This document shows positions 1 to 6,798 of a DNA stretch of 10,859 nt, piece after piece. The notes beneath the pieces were generated by a model. It made no database searches, had not been told where the DNA came from, and was given only the letters and a program-made list of their open reading frames with translations. How positions within the stretch are numbered: position 1 is the stretch's first letter; each line of letters starts with the position of its first letter. The translations under genes were made by a program, and so were the position numbers. Origin of the DNA: VRUE01 sp040904405 (lineage in GTDB: Bacteria > Actinomycetota > Thermoleophilia > Solirubrobacterales > 70-9); NCBI GenBank assembly GCA_040904405.1, contig JBBDTK010000022.1, positions 1 to 10,859 on the forward strand, given 5' to 3'.

Positions 1-1
1 G

Positions 2-283
2 GGGCCGGGGCTGCCGGCGACCGGCGCGGGCGACGGCGCGGGCGAGCCCTCCTCCCCGGCGGACCGCTCGGGCCGGACGGGCGTCCGGCCGACCCGCGAG
101 ACCTCAACGCCCAAGCCGCAACCCAAGCCCAAGCCGCCGCCTCAGCCCGCGCCGGTCCCGCCGCCGCCGCCCGAAGAGCCGCCCACGACGACCGAGCCGC
201 CGGAAGAACCCGAAGAACCGCCCCGGCGCGAACCGCCCGGCGTCCCTCCGACCGGCGGCCAACCCGGCTCCTTCGTCCCGTAG
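2..283 (+). CDS. C-terminal end of a proline-rich protein (partial, unidentified)
   Basis: An open frame enters from the left edge and stops at TAG 281-283, giving 93 visible residues with no start in the window. The visible part is low complexity: a Gly/Ala/Ser/Arg stretch, then a Pro-Lys repeat (PKPQPKPKPPP), then a Pro-Glu-Thr segment (PPTTTEPPEEPEEPP), ending in GGQPGSFVP. Third codon positions are nearly all G or C, as in neighbouring genes, which supports coding. Tails like this are common at the C-termini of actinobacterial secreted or membrane-anchored proteins such as penicillin-binding proteins and receptor-like kinases, where they may span the wall. Which family this is cannot be told, because the folded part lies outside the window. 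A 5-bp GC hairpin (282-286 with 292-296) overlaps the stop codon but has no T-run after it. Confidence 0.6.
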   Translation, partial: GPGLPATGAGDGAGEPSSPADRSGRTGVRPTRETSTPKPQPKPKPPPQPAPVPPPPPEEPPTTTEPPEEPEEPPRREPPGVPPTGGQPGSFVP

Positions 284-325
284 GGCGAGCGGCCCTCTCA
301 GATGCGGCCGATGTCCTCGGCGTCC

Positions 326-363
326 GTGCGATCCAGGCGCTCTTCCAACTGAGCGATAGCCCC
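326..363 (-). pseudogene. tRNA-Ala-like 5' half (remnant)
   Basis: Read on the minus strand, this is a 38-nt match to tRNA positions 1-38: acceptor 5' strand GGGGCTA, the D arm with GCTC/GAGC pairing, then CCTGG and the anticodon loop ATCGCAC. The loop has T33, a CGC anticodon (alanine) and A37. The first 28 nt agree at 25 positions with the intact tRNA-Ala at 4879-4951. The match breaks exactly after the anticodon loop. The following bases cannot pair with CCTGG, and no T arm or acceptor 3' strand follows in the window, so a functional tRNA cannot form. It may be a truncated gene left by recombination at the anticodon loop. The same strand also carries a 40-codon ORF (298-420) whose peptide GAIAQLEERL is the usual false translation of a tRNA D arm. 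Confidence 0.55.
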
Positions 364-444
364 GCGGGCGAGGCTGGGAGGAACGTCCCAAAGGCCCCGC
401 ACGGGCGAGGATAACCGCATAGGCTTTAGCTTCCCGGACTAGCC

Positions 445-1299
445 ATGGGCATTCTCGACGACGCGATCAAAGAGCATCTTGAGCTGAAGCGTCAGCACGG
501 CGCCGATGCGTCTGAGCTGAGGCAGCTCGAGGACGAGGCGTTCGGCGCTGCGGAGCGGCCCGGGGGCGAGCAGGCGGCGCCCGACCCGGTTGCCGAGGCG
601 CCGACCGAGTTCATGCAGCAGCCCGACCTGGAGCAGCCGGGCGAGCCTGAGGCGAGCGCGGCGGTAGAGATCGAGGAGGAGCAGCCCAAACGCGCTCCCA
701 GAGCCGAGATCGCCGACCTGCAGGAGGGACCTGAGCCGCCCGCCCCACCCGAGCCCGCCGAGGAGGAGGCGCCGGCGATGGAACACGAGACGGTTCCCGA
801 GGCGCCCCCGGAACCCGAGCCCGTTCCCGAGGCCACTCCCGAGCCCGAGAGCCCCGACATCGCCGCCTCCCACAGCACCGAGGAACGCGAGCGGATCGGC
901 GAGCAGCCGACCGAGATGTTCGACGTCGAGCAGGAGCCGGGCGATGCGGACGCGGAGCCGTCGCTCGAGCCCGATGCCGCCGGGGAGCAGGAGGACGACG
1001 TCGACGACGACTTCTGGGACGACAAGCGGCTCTCCGACGAGCTCGACCAAGCGCTCGAAGGGCCCGGCGACGATCTCCCCACCGATGATGCGGACGCGGA
1101 GGAGCCCGGGGCGGCAAGCCTCGCCGTGGAGCCGGCAGAGGAGGCAGAGCAGGACCAGCTCGCCGAGCAGGACCCCGAGCCCGGGAGCGAGGAGCACGAC
1201 GCGCTCGAGGACACGCCGGACTTCCTCGAGGAGGCGCCCGAGGACGACCGCCTCTGGTTCGAGCAGAAGCCGCCCAAGGACTTCGACTTCGACGACTGA
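445..1299 (+). CDS. Acidic, disordered protein of unknown function
   Basis: This is a 284-aa protein that I do not recognise as any named family. Residues 1-34 look folded and amphipathic (MGILDDAIKEHLELKRQ...LRQLEDEAFG, likely helical). Residues about 35-185 are low complexity, dominated by Glu, Pro and Ala, with a PEAPPEPEPVPEATPEPE stretch at 119-136. A second conserved-looking block follows at 186-205 (DDDFWDDKRLSDELDQAL), and the tail from 253 onward holds aromatic residues (LEDTPDFLEE, RLWFEQKPPKDFDFDD). There is no signal peptide, transmembrane segment or cysteine, and the predicted pI is very low. The layout suggests short binding modules joined by a charged disordered spacer, for example a scaffold or a protein that binds a basic partner; that is inference. 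No convincing ribosome binding site precedes the ATG. The gene ends just before a hairpin and so is probably transcribed alone. Confidence 0.8.
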   Translation: MGILDDAIKEHLELKRQHGADASELRQLEDEAFGAAERPGGEQAAPDPVAEAPTEFMQQPDLEQPGEPEASAAVEIEEEQPKRAPRAEIADLQEGPEPPAPPEPAEEEAPAMEHETVPEAPPEPEPVPEATPEPESPDIAASHSTEERERIGEQPTEMFDVEQEPGDADAEPSLEPDAAGEQEDDVDDDFWDDKRLSDELDQALEGPGDDLPTDDADAEEPGAASLAVEPAEEAEQDQLAEQDPEPGSEEHDALEDTPDFLEEAPEDDRLWFEQKPPKDFDFDD

Positions 1300-1306
1300 G
1301 CGCAGA

Positions 1307-1329
1307 TCGAGCTGCATGAGGCAGCTTGA
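1307..1329 (+). terminator. Hairpin, probable terminator of the acidic-protein gene
   Basis: Eight bases after the stop codon at 1299, TCGAGCTGC (1307-1315) pairs with GCAGCTTGA (1321-1329) around the loop ATGAG, giving a 9-bp stem with one G-U pair. A T-rich but interrupted stretch (GTGTTTGTTTCTGTT) follows from 1342, not directly after the stem. It is therefore a plausible but non-canonical intrinsic terminator separating this gene from the kinase operon. Confidence 0.5.
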
Positions 1330-1354
1330 AGTGTTAAGTACGTGTTTGTTTCTG

Positions 1355-1384
1355 TTCACTCATGTTCTGTGTGAGTGTTAGGGT
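1355..1384 (+). promoter_or_regulatory. Possible promoter with inverted-repeat operator upstream of the kinase gene
   Basis: An AT-rich island (about 1330-1380) stands out from the GC-rich surroundings. A weak promoter can be read in it: -35-like TTCACT (1355-1360), an 18-base spacer, and -10-like TAGGGT (1379-1384), which would place the transcript start near 1391. The perfect inverted repeat CACTCA (1357-1362) / TGAGTG (1372-1377) with a 9-base centre lies across the -35 and the spacer, the usual place for a repressor or activator site. The promoter boxes are poor matches. The repeat itself is certain, its role is not. Confidence 0.3.
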
Positions 1385-1424
1385 CGCTTCGAAAGGCTGA
1401 GCGACGGATCGGGGGAGTTCGGCA

Positions 1425-3377
1425 GTGCCTTCAAACGATCCAGCGAACTCAAACGGCAACAGCTCGACCTTCGAGCAACTGCTCGAGGCGGCGCCCGACG
1501 CGATCGTCGGGGTTGGCGACGACGGCAAGATCGTCCTTGTCAACGGCCAGGTCGAGGCTCTCTTCGGGTACCCGCGTGAGGATCTGCTCGGCGAAGAGGT
1601 CGAGGTCCTCGTCCCCGAGAGGTTCCGTGCCTCCCACCCCAGGCACCGCAAGGAGTACTTCGCCGAGCCGCGGACCCGGCCGATGGGCGCCGGCCTCGAT
1701 CTCTACGGATTGAGACGGGATGGCACTGAGTTCCCGGCGGAGATATCGCTCTCCTCGATCATGACCGAGCAGGGGCAGCTCGCCACGGCTGCGATCCGTG
1801 ACGTCACCCACAGCCGCGCTGCCGAGAAGCGATTCGAACAGTTCCTGGAGTTCGCGCCTGACGCAATCCTGGGAGTGGTCGCGAGTGGGGAAATCGTCCT
1901 CGCCAACCAGCAGGCGGAGACCGTCTTCGGCTACAGCCGTGAGGAGCTGGTCGGCCAGGGGATCGAGATCCTGATCCCCGAGCGATTCCGCAAGATCCAC
2001 CCAAGCCATCGCCGCGGGTACTTCGCCGAGCCGCGGACCCGGCCGATGGGCGCCGGCATCGAACTGTTCGCCCGGCGCAAGGGGGGCGAGGAGTTTCCAG
2101 CCGAGGTCAGCCTCTCCGGCATCGAGGAGGAGGATGGGAGCACCCTCGCCATGGTCGCGATCCGCGATATCAGCGACCGCGCCGAAAGCGAGCGGGAGAA
2201 GGCGCTGCAGGAACAGCTCGACCAGTCGCGGCGCTTGGAGAGCGTCGGCCAGCTCGCCGGTGGGATCGCCCACGACTTCAACAACATCCTCGGCGTGATC
2301 ATGAACTACGCCGAGTTCGTCGGCGACGAGTTGCCGCCTGACTCCAAGGCGACCGATGACGTCGAGGAGATCCGCCGCGCGGCCGAGCGCGCCGCCGCCC
2401 TGACCCGCCAGCTGCTGATCTTCAGCCGGCGCGAGGTCGTCCAGCCGGAGGTGCTCGATCTGAGCAAGGTCGTGTCCGAGCTCGAGAACCTGTTGCGGCG
2501 GGCGCTGGGGGAGCGGGTTGCGCTGCAGACCCGCTTCAGCGATGACCTTGCGACGATCGAAGCCGATCCGGGTCAGATCGAGCAGGTGCTGGTCAACCTC
2601 GCGGTCAACGCGCGCGACGCGATGCCCGAGGGAGGCCGCCTTCTGATCGAGGCTGAGAACGCCGAGCTCGACGAGGAGTACGCCTATATGCATCCCAACA
2701 CGGAGGCGGGGGCCTACGTTCGCCTCAAGGTGAGCGACACCGGCATCGGCATGGACGAGGAGACCATCGCGCACGCCTTCGAGCCCTTCTTCACCACCAA
2801 GAGAAAGGGCGAAGGGACCGGCCTGGGCCTCGCCACCGTGTACGGAATCGTCACCGGGGCCGGCGGTCGAGTCGACATCTACTCCGAGCCCGGCATGGGC
2901 ACCACGGTCAAGGTTCACCTGCCGGCGACCGGCGCCGCTCCCAGCTCTGACGGGGAAGGGGACAGGAAGCAGCGACCCGAGGGCCACGGCGAGGTCGTAC
3001 TGGTCGTCGAGGACGAGGCTGACGTACGGCGGATGGCCGAGCGCATCCTCGGCAAGGGGGGCTACTCGGTGATCGGCACGACCGGGGGCGAGGAGGCGCT
3101 CGAGGTTTGCCGGAGGACCGATCAGCCGATCCATCTGCTCCTCACCGACGTGATCATGCCGGAGATGCTCGGCACCGAGCTGGTCGACCAGGTCAGGCCG
3201 ATCCGCCCGGACGTAGGGGTGATCTTCATGTCGGGCTACAGCCACGACGTCTTGGCGCCGCAGGCGCTGGCCGGGCAGGGCGGAACCGCCTTCATCGAGA
3301 AGCCCTTCAGCTCCAGTGACCTGTTGCGGGCCGTCCGCGGCCTGCTCGACGCCCCTGCGAGCGAGAGGGCCGGATGA
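1425..3377 (+). CDS. Hybrid sensor histidine kinase, PAS-PAS-HisKA-HATPase-receiver
   Basis: This 650-aa soluble sensor kinase should autophosphorylate on histidine in response to a signal read by its PAS domains, then pass the phosphate to its own receiver domain. Two very similar PAS domains lie at about residues 14-130 and 136-252. The HisKA H-box (GQLAGGIAHDFNNILG) has phospho-acceptor His283. The HATPase N-box is at Asn395, with G1 DTGIG 438-442 and G2 GTGLG 464-468. A receiver follows at about 522-642 with acidic pocket Glu529/Asp530, phospho-acceptor Asp575, Ser603 and Lys626. All catalytic residues are present. There are no membrane segments, so the signal is cytoplasmic, such as redox state, light or a small ligand; no haem or flavin ligand can be assigned by eye. 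The GTG start at 1425 is favoured by GGGGGAG (1411-1417), 7 bases upstream. Its stop overlaps the start of the next gene. No HPt domain is visible. Confidence 0.93.
   Translation: MPSNDPANSNGNSSTFEQLLEAAPDAIVGVGDDGKIVLVNGQVEALFGYPREDLLGEEVEVLVPERFRASHPRHRKEYFAEPRTRPMGAGLDLYGLRRDGTEFPAEISLSSIMTEQGQLATAAIRDVTHSRAAEKRFEQFLEFAPDAILGVVASGEIVLANQQAETVFGYSREELVGQGIEILIPERFRKIHPSHRRGYFAEPRTRPMGAGIELFARRKGGEEFPAEVSLSGIEEEDGSTLAMVAIRDISDRAESEREKALQEQLDQSRRLESVGQLAGGIAHDFNNILGVIMNYAEFVGDELPPDSKATDDVEEIRRAAERAAALTRQLLIFSRREVVQPEVLDLSKVVSELENLLRRALGERVALQTRFSDDLATIEADPGQIEQVLVNLAVNARDAMPEGGRLLIEAENAELDEEYAYMHPNTEAGAYVRLKVSDTGIGMDEETIAHAFEPFFTTKRKGEGTGLGLATVYGIVTGAGGRVDIYSEPGMGTTVKVHLPATGAAPSSDGEGDRKQRPEGHGEVVLVVEDEADVRRMAERILGKGGYSVIGTTGGEEALEVCRRTDQPIHLLLTDVIMPEMLGTELVDQVRPIRPDVGVIFMSGYSHDVLAPQALAGQGGTAFIEKPFSSSDLLRAVRGLLDAPASERAG
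1655..1694 (+). repeat. 40-nt exact repeat in the PAS pair, copy 1
   Basis: These 40 bases are identical to 2018-2057, exactly 363 bp (121 codons) downstream, in the same frame. They encode YFAEPRTRPMGAG, the most conserved stretch of the two PAS domains. The identity includes third codon positions, which indicates recent duplication or gene conversion between the two domains. Confidence 0.85.
2018..2057 (+). repeat. 40-nt exact repeat in the PAS pair, copy 2
   Basis: Second copy of the stretch at 1655-1694, inside PAS domain 2 of the kinase. The flanking codons have diverged (for example the bases just before and after differ), so identity is confined to this core. Confidence 0.85.
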
Positions 3378-4825
3378 CGCGGGAATCCACGCAAGCGAAA
3401 TCGCGGGCAGAGCCGAAGGGGCGGGGCAGGCGCGATCTCGAGCGCATCCTGGCCACCGACGATCGGCCCGAGGTGCTGCGGCTGATCGACCGGTCGCTGG
3501 GCGAGCGCTATGCGTGCGAGTTCGCGGGCAGTGTCGAGGAGGCCCGCGAAAAGCTGACGGCCGACGGCGCTTTCCAGCTGGCCCTCTGCGACATCCAGAT
3601 GCCAGGCGAGTCGGGTCTCGTGCTGGTCGAGGAGATCGCCAGCGACCACCCCGAGATGGCGATCGTCCTGGTCACCGGGGTGGACGATTCCGAGGTCGCC
3701 AAGCGGGCCTTCGAGATGGGGGCGCACGGCTACCTGGTCAAGCCGTTCTGGCCCGGCCAGCTGCTGATCACGACGATGAACGCGCTGCGCCAGCGCGAGC
3801 TGGAAATCGCCCAGCGGGCGCACAGCAAAGCCCTCGAGGATCGGCTCCAGATCCTGATGGACCGCGCCCCGGTGCCGATCTACATCAAGGGCAGCGACCG
3901 TCGCTACCTGCTGGCGAACCGCGTCGCACACGAAGTCGCCGGCCTGCGGCCCGGCGAGCTGATCGGCCTCGGCGACACCGACATCATGCCGCCGGAGGCC
4001 GAGCGCCAGGTCGCCGAGACCGATCACCTGGTCCTCGACCAGGGCGGGACCTACGAGGCGGAGGAGACGCTGCAGGTCGGCGATCGCCTGAGGACCTTCT
4101 TCACCGTCAAGTTCCCCTATGTAGACGACCAAGGGGAGATCGCGGGCATCTCCGGGATCTCGACCGACATCACCGACAAAAAGCGGGCCGAGACGCTGGC
4201 GGCGCAGCTCGCCACAGAACAGGAGCGGGCGATCGAGGAGCTGCGGGCGTCGCGCCAGGAGACGGTCGAGCGTCTGGCGAAGGCGCTCGAGGTGCACGAC
4301 GACGAGACCGGCAGGCACGTCAACCGGATGGCGACGATCGCCGCCCTCCTCGCCGCCCGGGTCGGTCTCGATCCCGATCGAGTCCTGCTGCTGCGGACCG
4401 CGGCGCCGATGCACGACGTCGGCAAGGTCGCAACGCCTGACGGCATCCTCCAGAAGCAGGGCCCTCTCGCCCCGGAGGAGCGCGAGGAGATGGAGCGACA
4501 CACCACCTTCGGCTACGAGATCCTCGCCGACTCCGAGAGCGAGCTGCTGCAGCTCGCGGGGACGATTGCGCTGACGCACCACGAGCGCTGGGACGGCGGG
4601 GGCTACCCGCAGGGGCTCGCCGGTGAGGAGATCCCGATCGAGGGGAGGATCGCCGCGGTCGCCGACGTATTCGACGCTCTGCTCAGCGACCGCTGCTACC
4701 GCTCGGCGCTATCCCTGGATGACGCGGTGGAAGTGATGCGGGAAGGTCGGGGTACCCATTTCGACCTTCAGGTCGTGGACGCCCTGCTCGGCAACCTCGA
4801 GGAGGCGCTTTCCCTTCGTGGCTGA
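3374..4825 (+). CDS. Response regulator with receiver, PAS and HD-GYP domains (predicted cyclic-di-GMP phosphodiesterase)
   Basis: This 483-aa protein is predicted to hydrolyse the second messenger cyclic-di-GMP under control of phosphorylation. The receiver is at about residues 22-140, with Asp29/Asp30, phospho-acceptor Asp73 (CDIQMPG), Thr101 and Lys123. A PAS domain follows at about 152-270 (DRAPVPIYIKGSDRRYLLAN... ends ISTDITDKKRAE). A coiled helix at about 271-300 leads to an HD-GYP domain at about 300-478. The metal-ligand set looks complete: His315, HD 347-348 with Lys351, His376, HHE 402-404, GGGYP 408-412 and Asp431 in the DVFDAL motif. The ATG overlaps the kinase stop (ATGA), and GAGAGGG lies 4 bases upstream, so translation is coupled to the kinase. 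The likely circuit is kinase to this receiver to lowered cyclic-di-GMP. Loss of activity cannot be excluded without assay, but no key residue is missing. Confidence 0.93.
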   Translation: MTRESTQAKSRAEPKGRGRRDLERILATDDRPEVLRLIDRSLGERYACEFAGSVEEAREKLTADGAFQLALCDIQMPGESGLVLVEEIASDHPEMAIVLVTGVDDSEVAKRAFEMGAHGYLVKPFWPGQLLITTMNALRQRELEIAQRAHSKALEDRLQILMDRAPVPIYIKGSDRRYLLANRVAHEVAGLRPGELIGLGDTDIMPPEAERQVAETDHLVLDQGGTYEAEETLQVGDRLRTFFTVKFPYVDDQGEIAGISGISTDITDKKRAETLAAQLATEQERAIEELRASRQETVERLAKALEVHDDETGRHVNRMATIAALLAARVGLDPDRVLLLRTAAPMHDVGKVATPDGILQKQGPLAPEEREEMERHTTFGYEILADSESELLQLAGTIALTHHERWDGGGYPQGLAGEEIPIEGRIAAVADVFDALLSDRCYRSALSLDDAVEVMREGRGTHFDLQVVDALLGNLEEALSLRG

Positions 4826-4864
4826 CAATCGCTACAAACGCGCCGTAACCCGCTGAGCCGCCCC

Positions 4865-4870
4865 TACACT
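4865..4870 (+). promoter_or_regulatory. Possible -10 box of the tRNA-Ala gene
   Basis: TACACT matches TATAAT at four of six positions and ends 8 bases before the mature tRNA 5' end at 4879, a normal distance for a tRNA promoter. I found no good -35 at 16-18 bases upstream; a CTGACA at 4822-4827 is too far away. Confidence 0.35.
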
Positions 4871-4878
4871 TCGGGCGA

Positions 4879-4951
4879 GGGGCCATAGCTCAGCTGGAAG
4901 AGCGCCGCCTTTGCAAGGCGGAGGTCGCCGGTTCGAGCCCGGCTGGCTCCA
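4879..4951 (+). tRNA. tRNA-Ala (anticodon UGC)
   Basis: A complete 73-nt cloverleaf. The acceptor stem GGGGCCA pairs with TGGCTCC and includes the G3-U70 pair that is the alanine identity element. The D stem is GCTC/GAGC, the anticodon stem CCGCC/GGCGG with loop TTTGCAA (anticodon TGC), the variable loop AGGTC, and the T stem GCCGG/CCGGC with loop TTCGAGC. The discriminator is A73. CCA is not encoded, so it must be added by a nucleotidyltransferase. The gene lies 53 bp after the HD-GYP gene and ends 9 bp before the stop codon of the convergent lipA. Confidence 0.98.
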
Positions 4952-4960
4952 TCGATCGCC

Positions 4961-5989
4961 TCAGCCGGCGGTCGCGGCTGGCTGCGGCAGGTGCTGGTCG
5001 GCGTGGTAGCTGCTGCGGACCAGGGGGCCGGCGGCGACCGACTCGAAGCCGAGCGCGTAGGCCTCGCGCTCGAGCGCCTCGAACTCCTCCGGGTGCCAGT
5101 AGCGCTCGACCGGCAGGTGGTTCTCGGTCGGCCGCAGGTACTGGCCGACGGTCAGCACCTGGACCCGGTGCTCGCGGAGGATGCCGAAGGCCTCGACCAT
5201 CTCCTCGAAGGACTCGCCCAGACCGACCATCAGCCCCGACTTGGTGAGGACGCCGGCGCCGCCGATCTCCTTCGCCATCCGCAGCACCCGCGCCGAGCGC
5301 AGGAACTTGGAGCCGCGGCGCGCCTTCGGGTAGAGCCGCGGCACCGTCTCGACGTTGTGGTTGAAGACGTCGGGCCGCTCGTGGATCACCTTTGCCAGCG
5401 GCATCTCCTGGCCGCGGAAGTCCGGCGTCAGCACCTCGACCCTGCAGCCCGGCGCCTGCATCCGGATCGAGCGGATCGTGCCGACGAAGGCGCTCGCCCC
5501 GTAGTCGGGCAGGTCGTCGCGATCGACCGAGGTGACGACCGCGTGCCGCAGCCCCATCTTCTTCACCTGGTTGGCGACGCGCAGCGGCTCCAGCGGGTCG
5601 TTCCAGCTCGGCACCCCCGTCTGCACGTTGCAGAAGCCGCAGCGGCGGGTGCAGACGTCGCCGAGGATCATGAAGGTCGCCGTGCCGCGCTCCCAGCACT
5701 CGCCGACGTTGGGGCAGTTGGCCTCCTCGCAGACCGTGTGCAGGCCCTCGCCGCCGATCTCCTTCTTCAGCCGGCGGTAGGTCGGCCCGCCGGGCGCCGG
5801 CACCTTCAGCCAGGGCGGCTTGCGGGCGCGGCGGAAGGGGACGGCGTCGTCGCCCTGCGCCGCGGTCCCGCCGGGCTTCGCGCGCGAGCGGGTGACGTGG
5901 ACGCGCCCGGCGCCGGCCGTCTCGGTCGAGGTTGACATCGACCCGAGCCTAGCGAGGTCGCGACTCAGGTCCGGCGCGGTTTCGGTCAT
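4961..5989 (-). CDS. lipA: Lipoyl synthase (radical SAM sulfur insertion)
   Basis: LipA inserts two sulfur atoms into protein-bound octanoyl groups to form the lipoyl cofactor. The 342-aa protein has both iron-sulfur cluster motifs: the auxiliary cluster CX4CX5C at Cys87, Cys92 and Cys98 (CEEANCPNVGEC), and the radical SAM CX3CX2C at Cys113, Cys117 and Cys120 (CTRRCGFC). It also has the C-terminal RSSYHA (325-330), whose serine ligates the auxiliary cluster, and the conserved VLTPDF, FNHNVETV and TKSGLMVGLGE blocks. The N-terminus is about 50 residues longer than the core and looks disordered. Translation could start at 5989, which has GAGGA about 11 bases upstream, or at Met18 (5938), which has none. 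It lies 28 bp after the lipB stop, so the two form an operon. Its substrate protein, E2, is encoded nearby. Confidence 0.97.
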   Translation of the reverse strand: MTETAPDLSRDLARLGSMSTSTETAGAGRVHVTRSRAKPGGTAAQGDDAVPFRRARKPPWLKVPAPGGPTYRRLKKEIGGEGLHTVCEEANCPNVGECWERGTATFMILGDVCTRRCGFCNVQTGVPSWNDPLEPLRVANQVKKMGLRHAVVTSVDRDDLPDYGASAFVGTIRSIRMQAPGCRVEVLTPDFRGQEMPLAKVIHERPDVFNHNVETVPRLYPKARRGSKFLRSARVLRMAKEIGGAGVLTKSGLMVGLGESFEEMVEAFGILREHRVQVLTVGQYLRPTENHLPVERYWHPEEFEALEREAYALGFESVAAGPLVRSSYHADQHLPQPAATAG

Positions 5990-6017
5990 TCGACGGTTGT
6001 CCTCGCCGTGGCACGTG

Positions 6018-6770
6018 TCACCCGGGGGCGCTCGGTCGCGGCAGGGCGCTGAGATTGTCGAGCCCCAGGGCCGCCACCTCGCCCGCGACCGGCTCGCGGT
6101 CGAGGACCTCGCCGTAGCGCCGCGTCACCGTCGCGGCGAAGGCGGCGATGTCCTGCTCGCCCCCGAGCTCGCGGCCGAGCGAGGTGACGCGGCAGTTATC
6201 GATCCCGCACGGCACCACCCACTCGAACGGCTGCAGGTCGTTGTTGACGTTGACCGCGATCCCGTGGGTGGTGACGCCGCGGCTGACGTGGAGGCCGATC
6301 GAGCCGATCTTGCGCGCCTCGGCGCCCGGCTCCGCCGCCGCCCCCGGCGGCTCGCCCTCGGTCCAGACCCCGGTCAGGCCCTCGATCGTCCCCGCCGCGA
6401 TCCCGTGCTCGGCGAGCGCGGAGATCGCCACCCGCTCCAGCGCCCGCACGTACCCGTGCACGTCGTCGCCATAGGCCTTCAGCGAGACGATCGGGTAGGC
6501 GACCAGCTGCCCCGGCCCGTGGTAGGTGACGCGGCCGCCGCGGTCGGTGTCGCGCACCGCGATCCCCTGCGCTTCGTACCACTCGGCGCCCATCGGCAGC
6601 TCCTCGGCGGTCGAACGGCGGCCGCGGGTGTAGACGGGCGGGTGCTCGAGCAGCAGCAGCAGGTCGGGGACCTCGCCCGCCAGCCGCGCGCCGCGCAGAC
6701 GGCGCTGGGCGACCGCGGCCTCCTCGTAGGGGACGGTGCCACACTGCACGACCAGGAGTTGCGGTCTCAT
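6018..6770 (-). CDS. lipB: Octanoyl-[ACP]:protein N-octanoyltransferase
   Basis: LipB transfers octanoate from acyl carrier protein to the lipoyl-domain lysine, the step before LipA. With the start at 6770 the protein is 250 aa and opens with MRPQLLVVQCG, the usual family N-terminus. An upstream ATG at 6800 adds ten non-conserved residues (MGGGRATISA) and would overlap the divergent gene, so I reject it. Neither start has a clear ribosome binding site. Motifs are RGGRVTYHGPGQLV (77-90), the lysine in RKIGSIG (Lys154), TTHGIAVNV and the PCGI catalytic Cys188. An insert of about 13 residues rich in Gly, Pro, Ala and Glu (138-152) lies before the catalytic lysine, where most LipB proteins are shorter. 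The gene is divergent from the membrane protein gene. Confidence 0.96.
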   Translation of the reverse strand: MRPQLLVVQCGTVPYEEAAVAQRRLRGARLAGEVPDLLLLLEHPPVYTRGRRSTAEELPMGAEWYEAQGIAVRDTDRGGRVTYHGPGQLVAYPIVSLKAYGDDVHGYVRALERVAISALAEHGIAAGTIEGLTGVWTEGEPPGAAAEPGAEARKIGSIGLHVSRGVTTHGIAVNVNNDLQPFEWVVPCGIDNCRVTSLGRELGGEQDIAAFAATVTRRYGEVLDREPVAGEVAALGLDNLSALPRPSAPG

Positions 6771-6798
6771 CGCCGAAATCGTTGCACGGCCACCGCCC

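Noticed and set aside
298..420. Minus-strand 40-codon frame encoding a peptide that ends LDRTDAEDIGRI
   Set aside because: Its middle is the false translation of a tRNA D arm, there is no ribosome binding site, and it overlaps the tRNA remnant. The last 20 codons look mildly coding-like, so it is not fully excluded.
439..1359. Minus-strand open frame of 306 codons opposite the acidic protein
   Set aside because: Leu/Gly/Arg-rich sequence is what the complement of Glu/Pro/Ala codons gives. The plus-strand frame has a coherent start, hairpin terminator and structured ends.
1449..3245. Minus-strand open frame of 598 codons opposite the histidine kinase
   Set aside because: The plus-strand kinase has every catalytic motif; the opposite frame has no recognisable domain.
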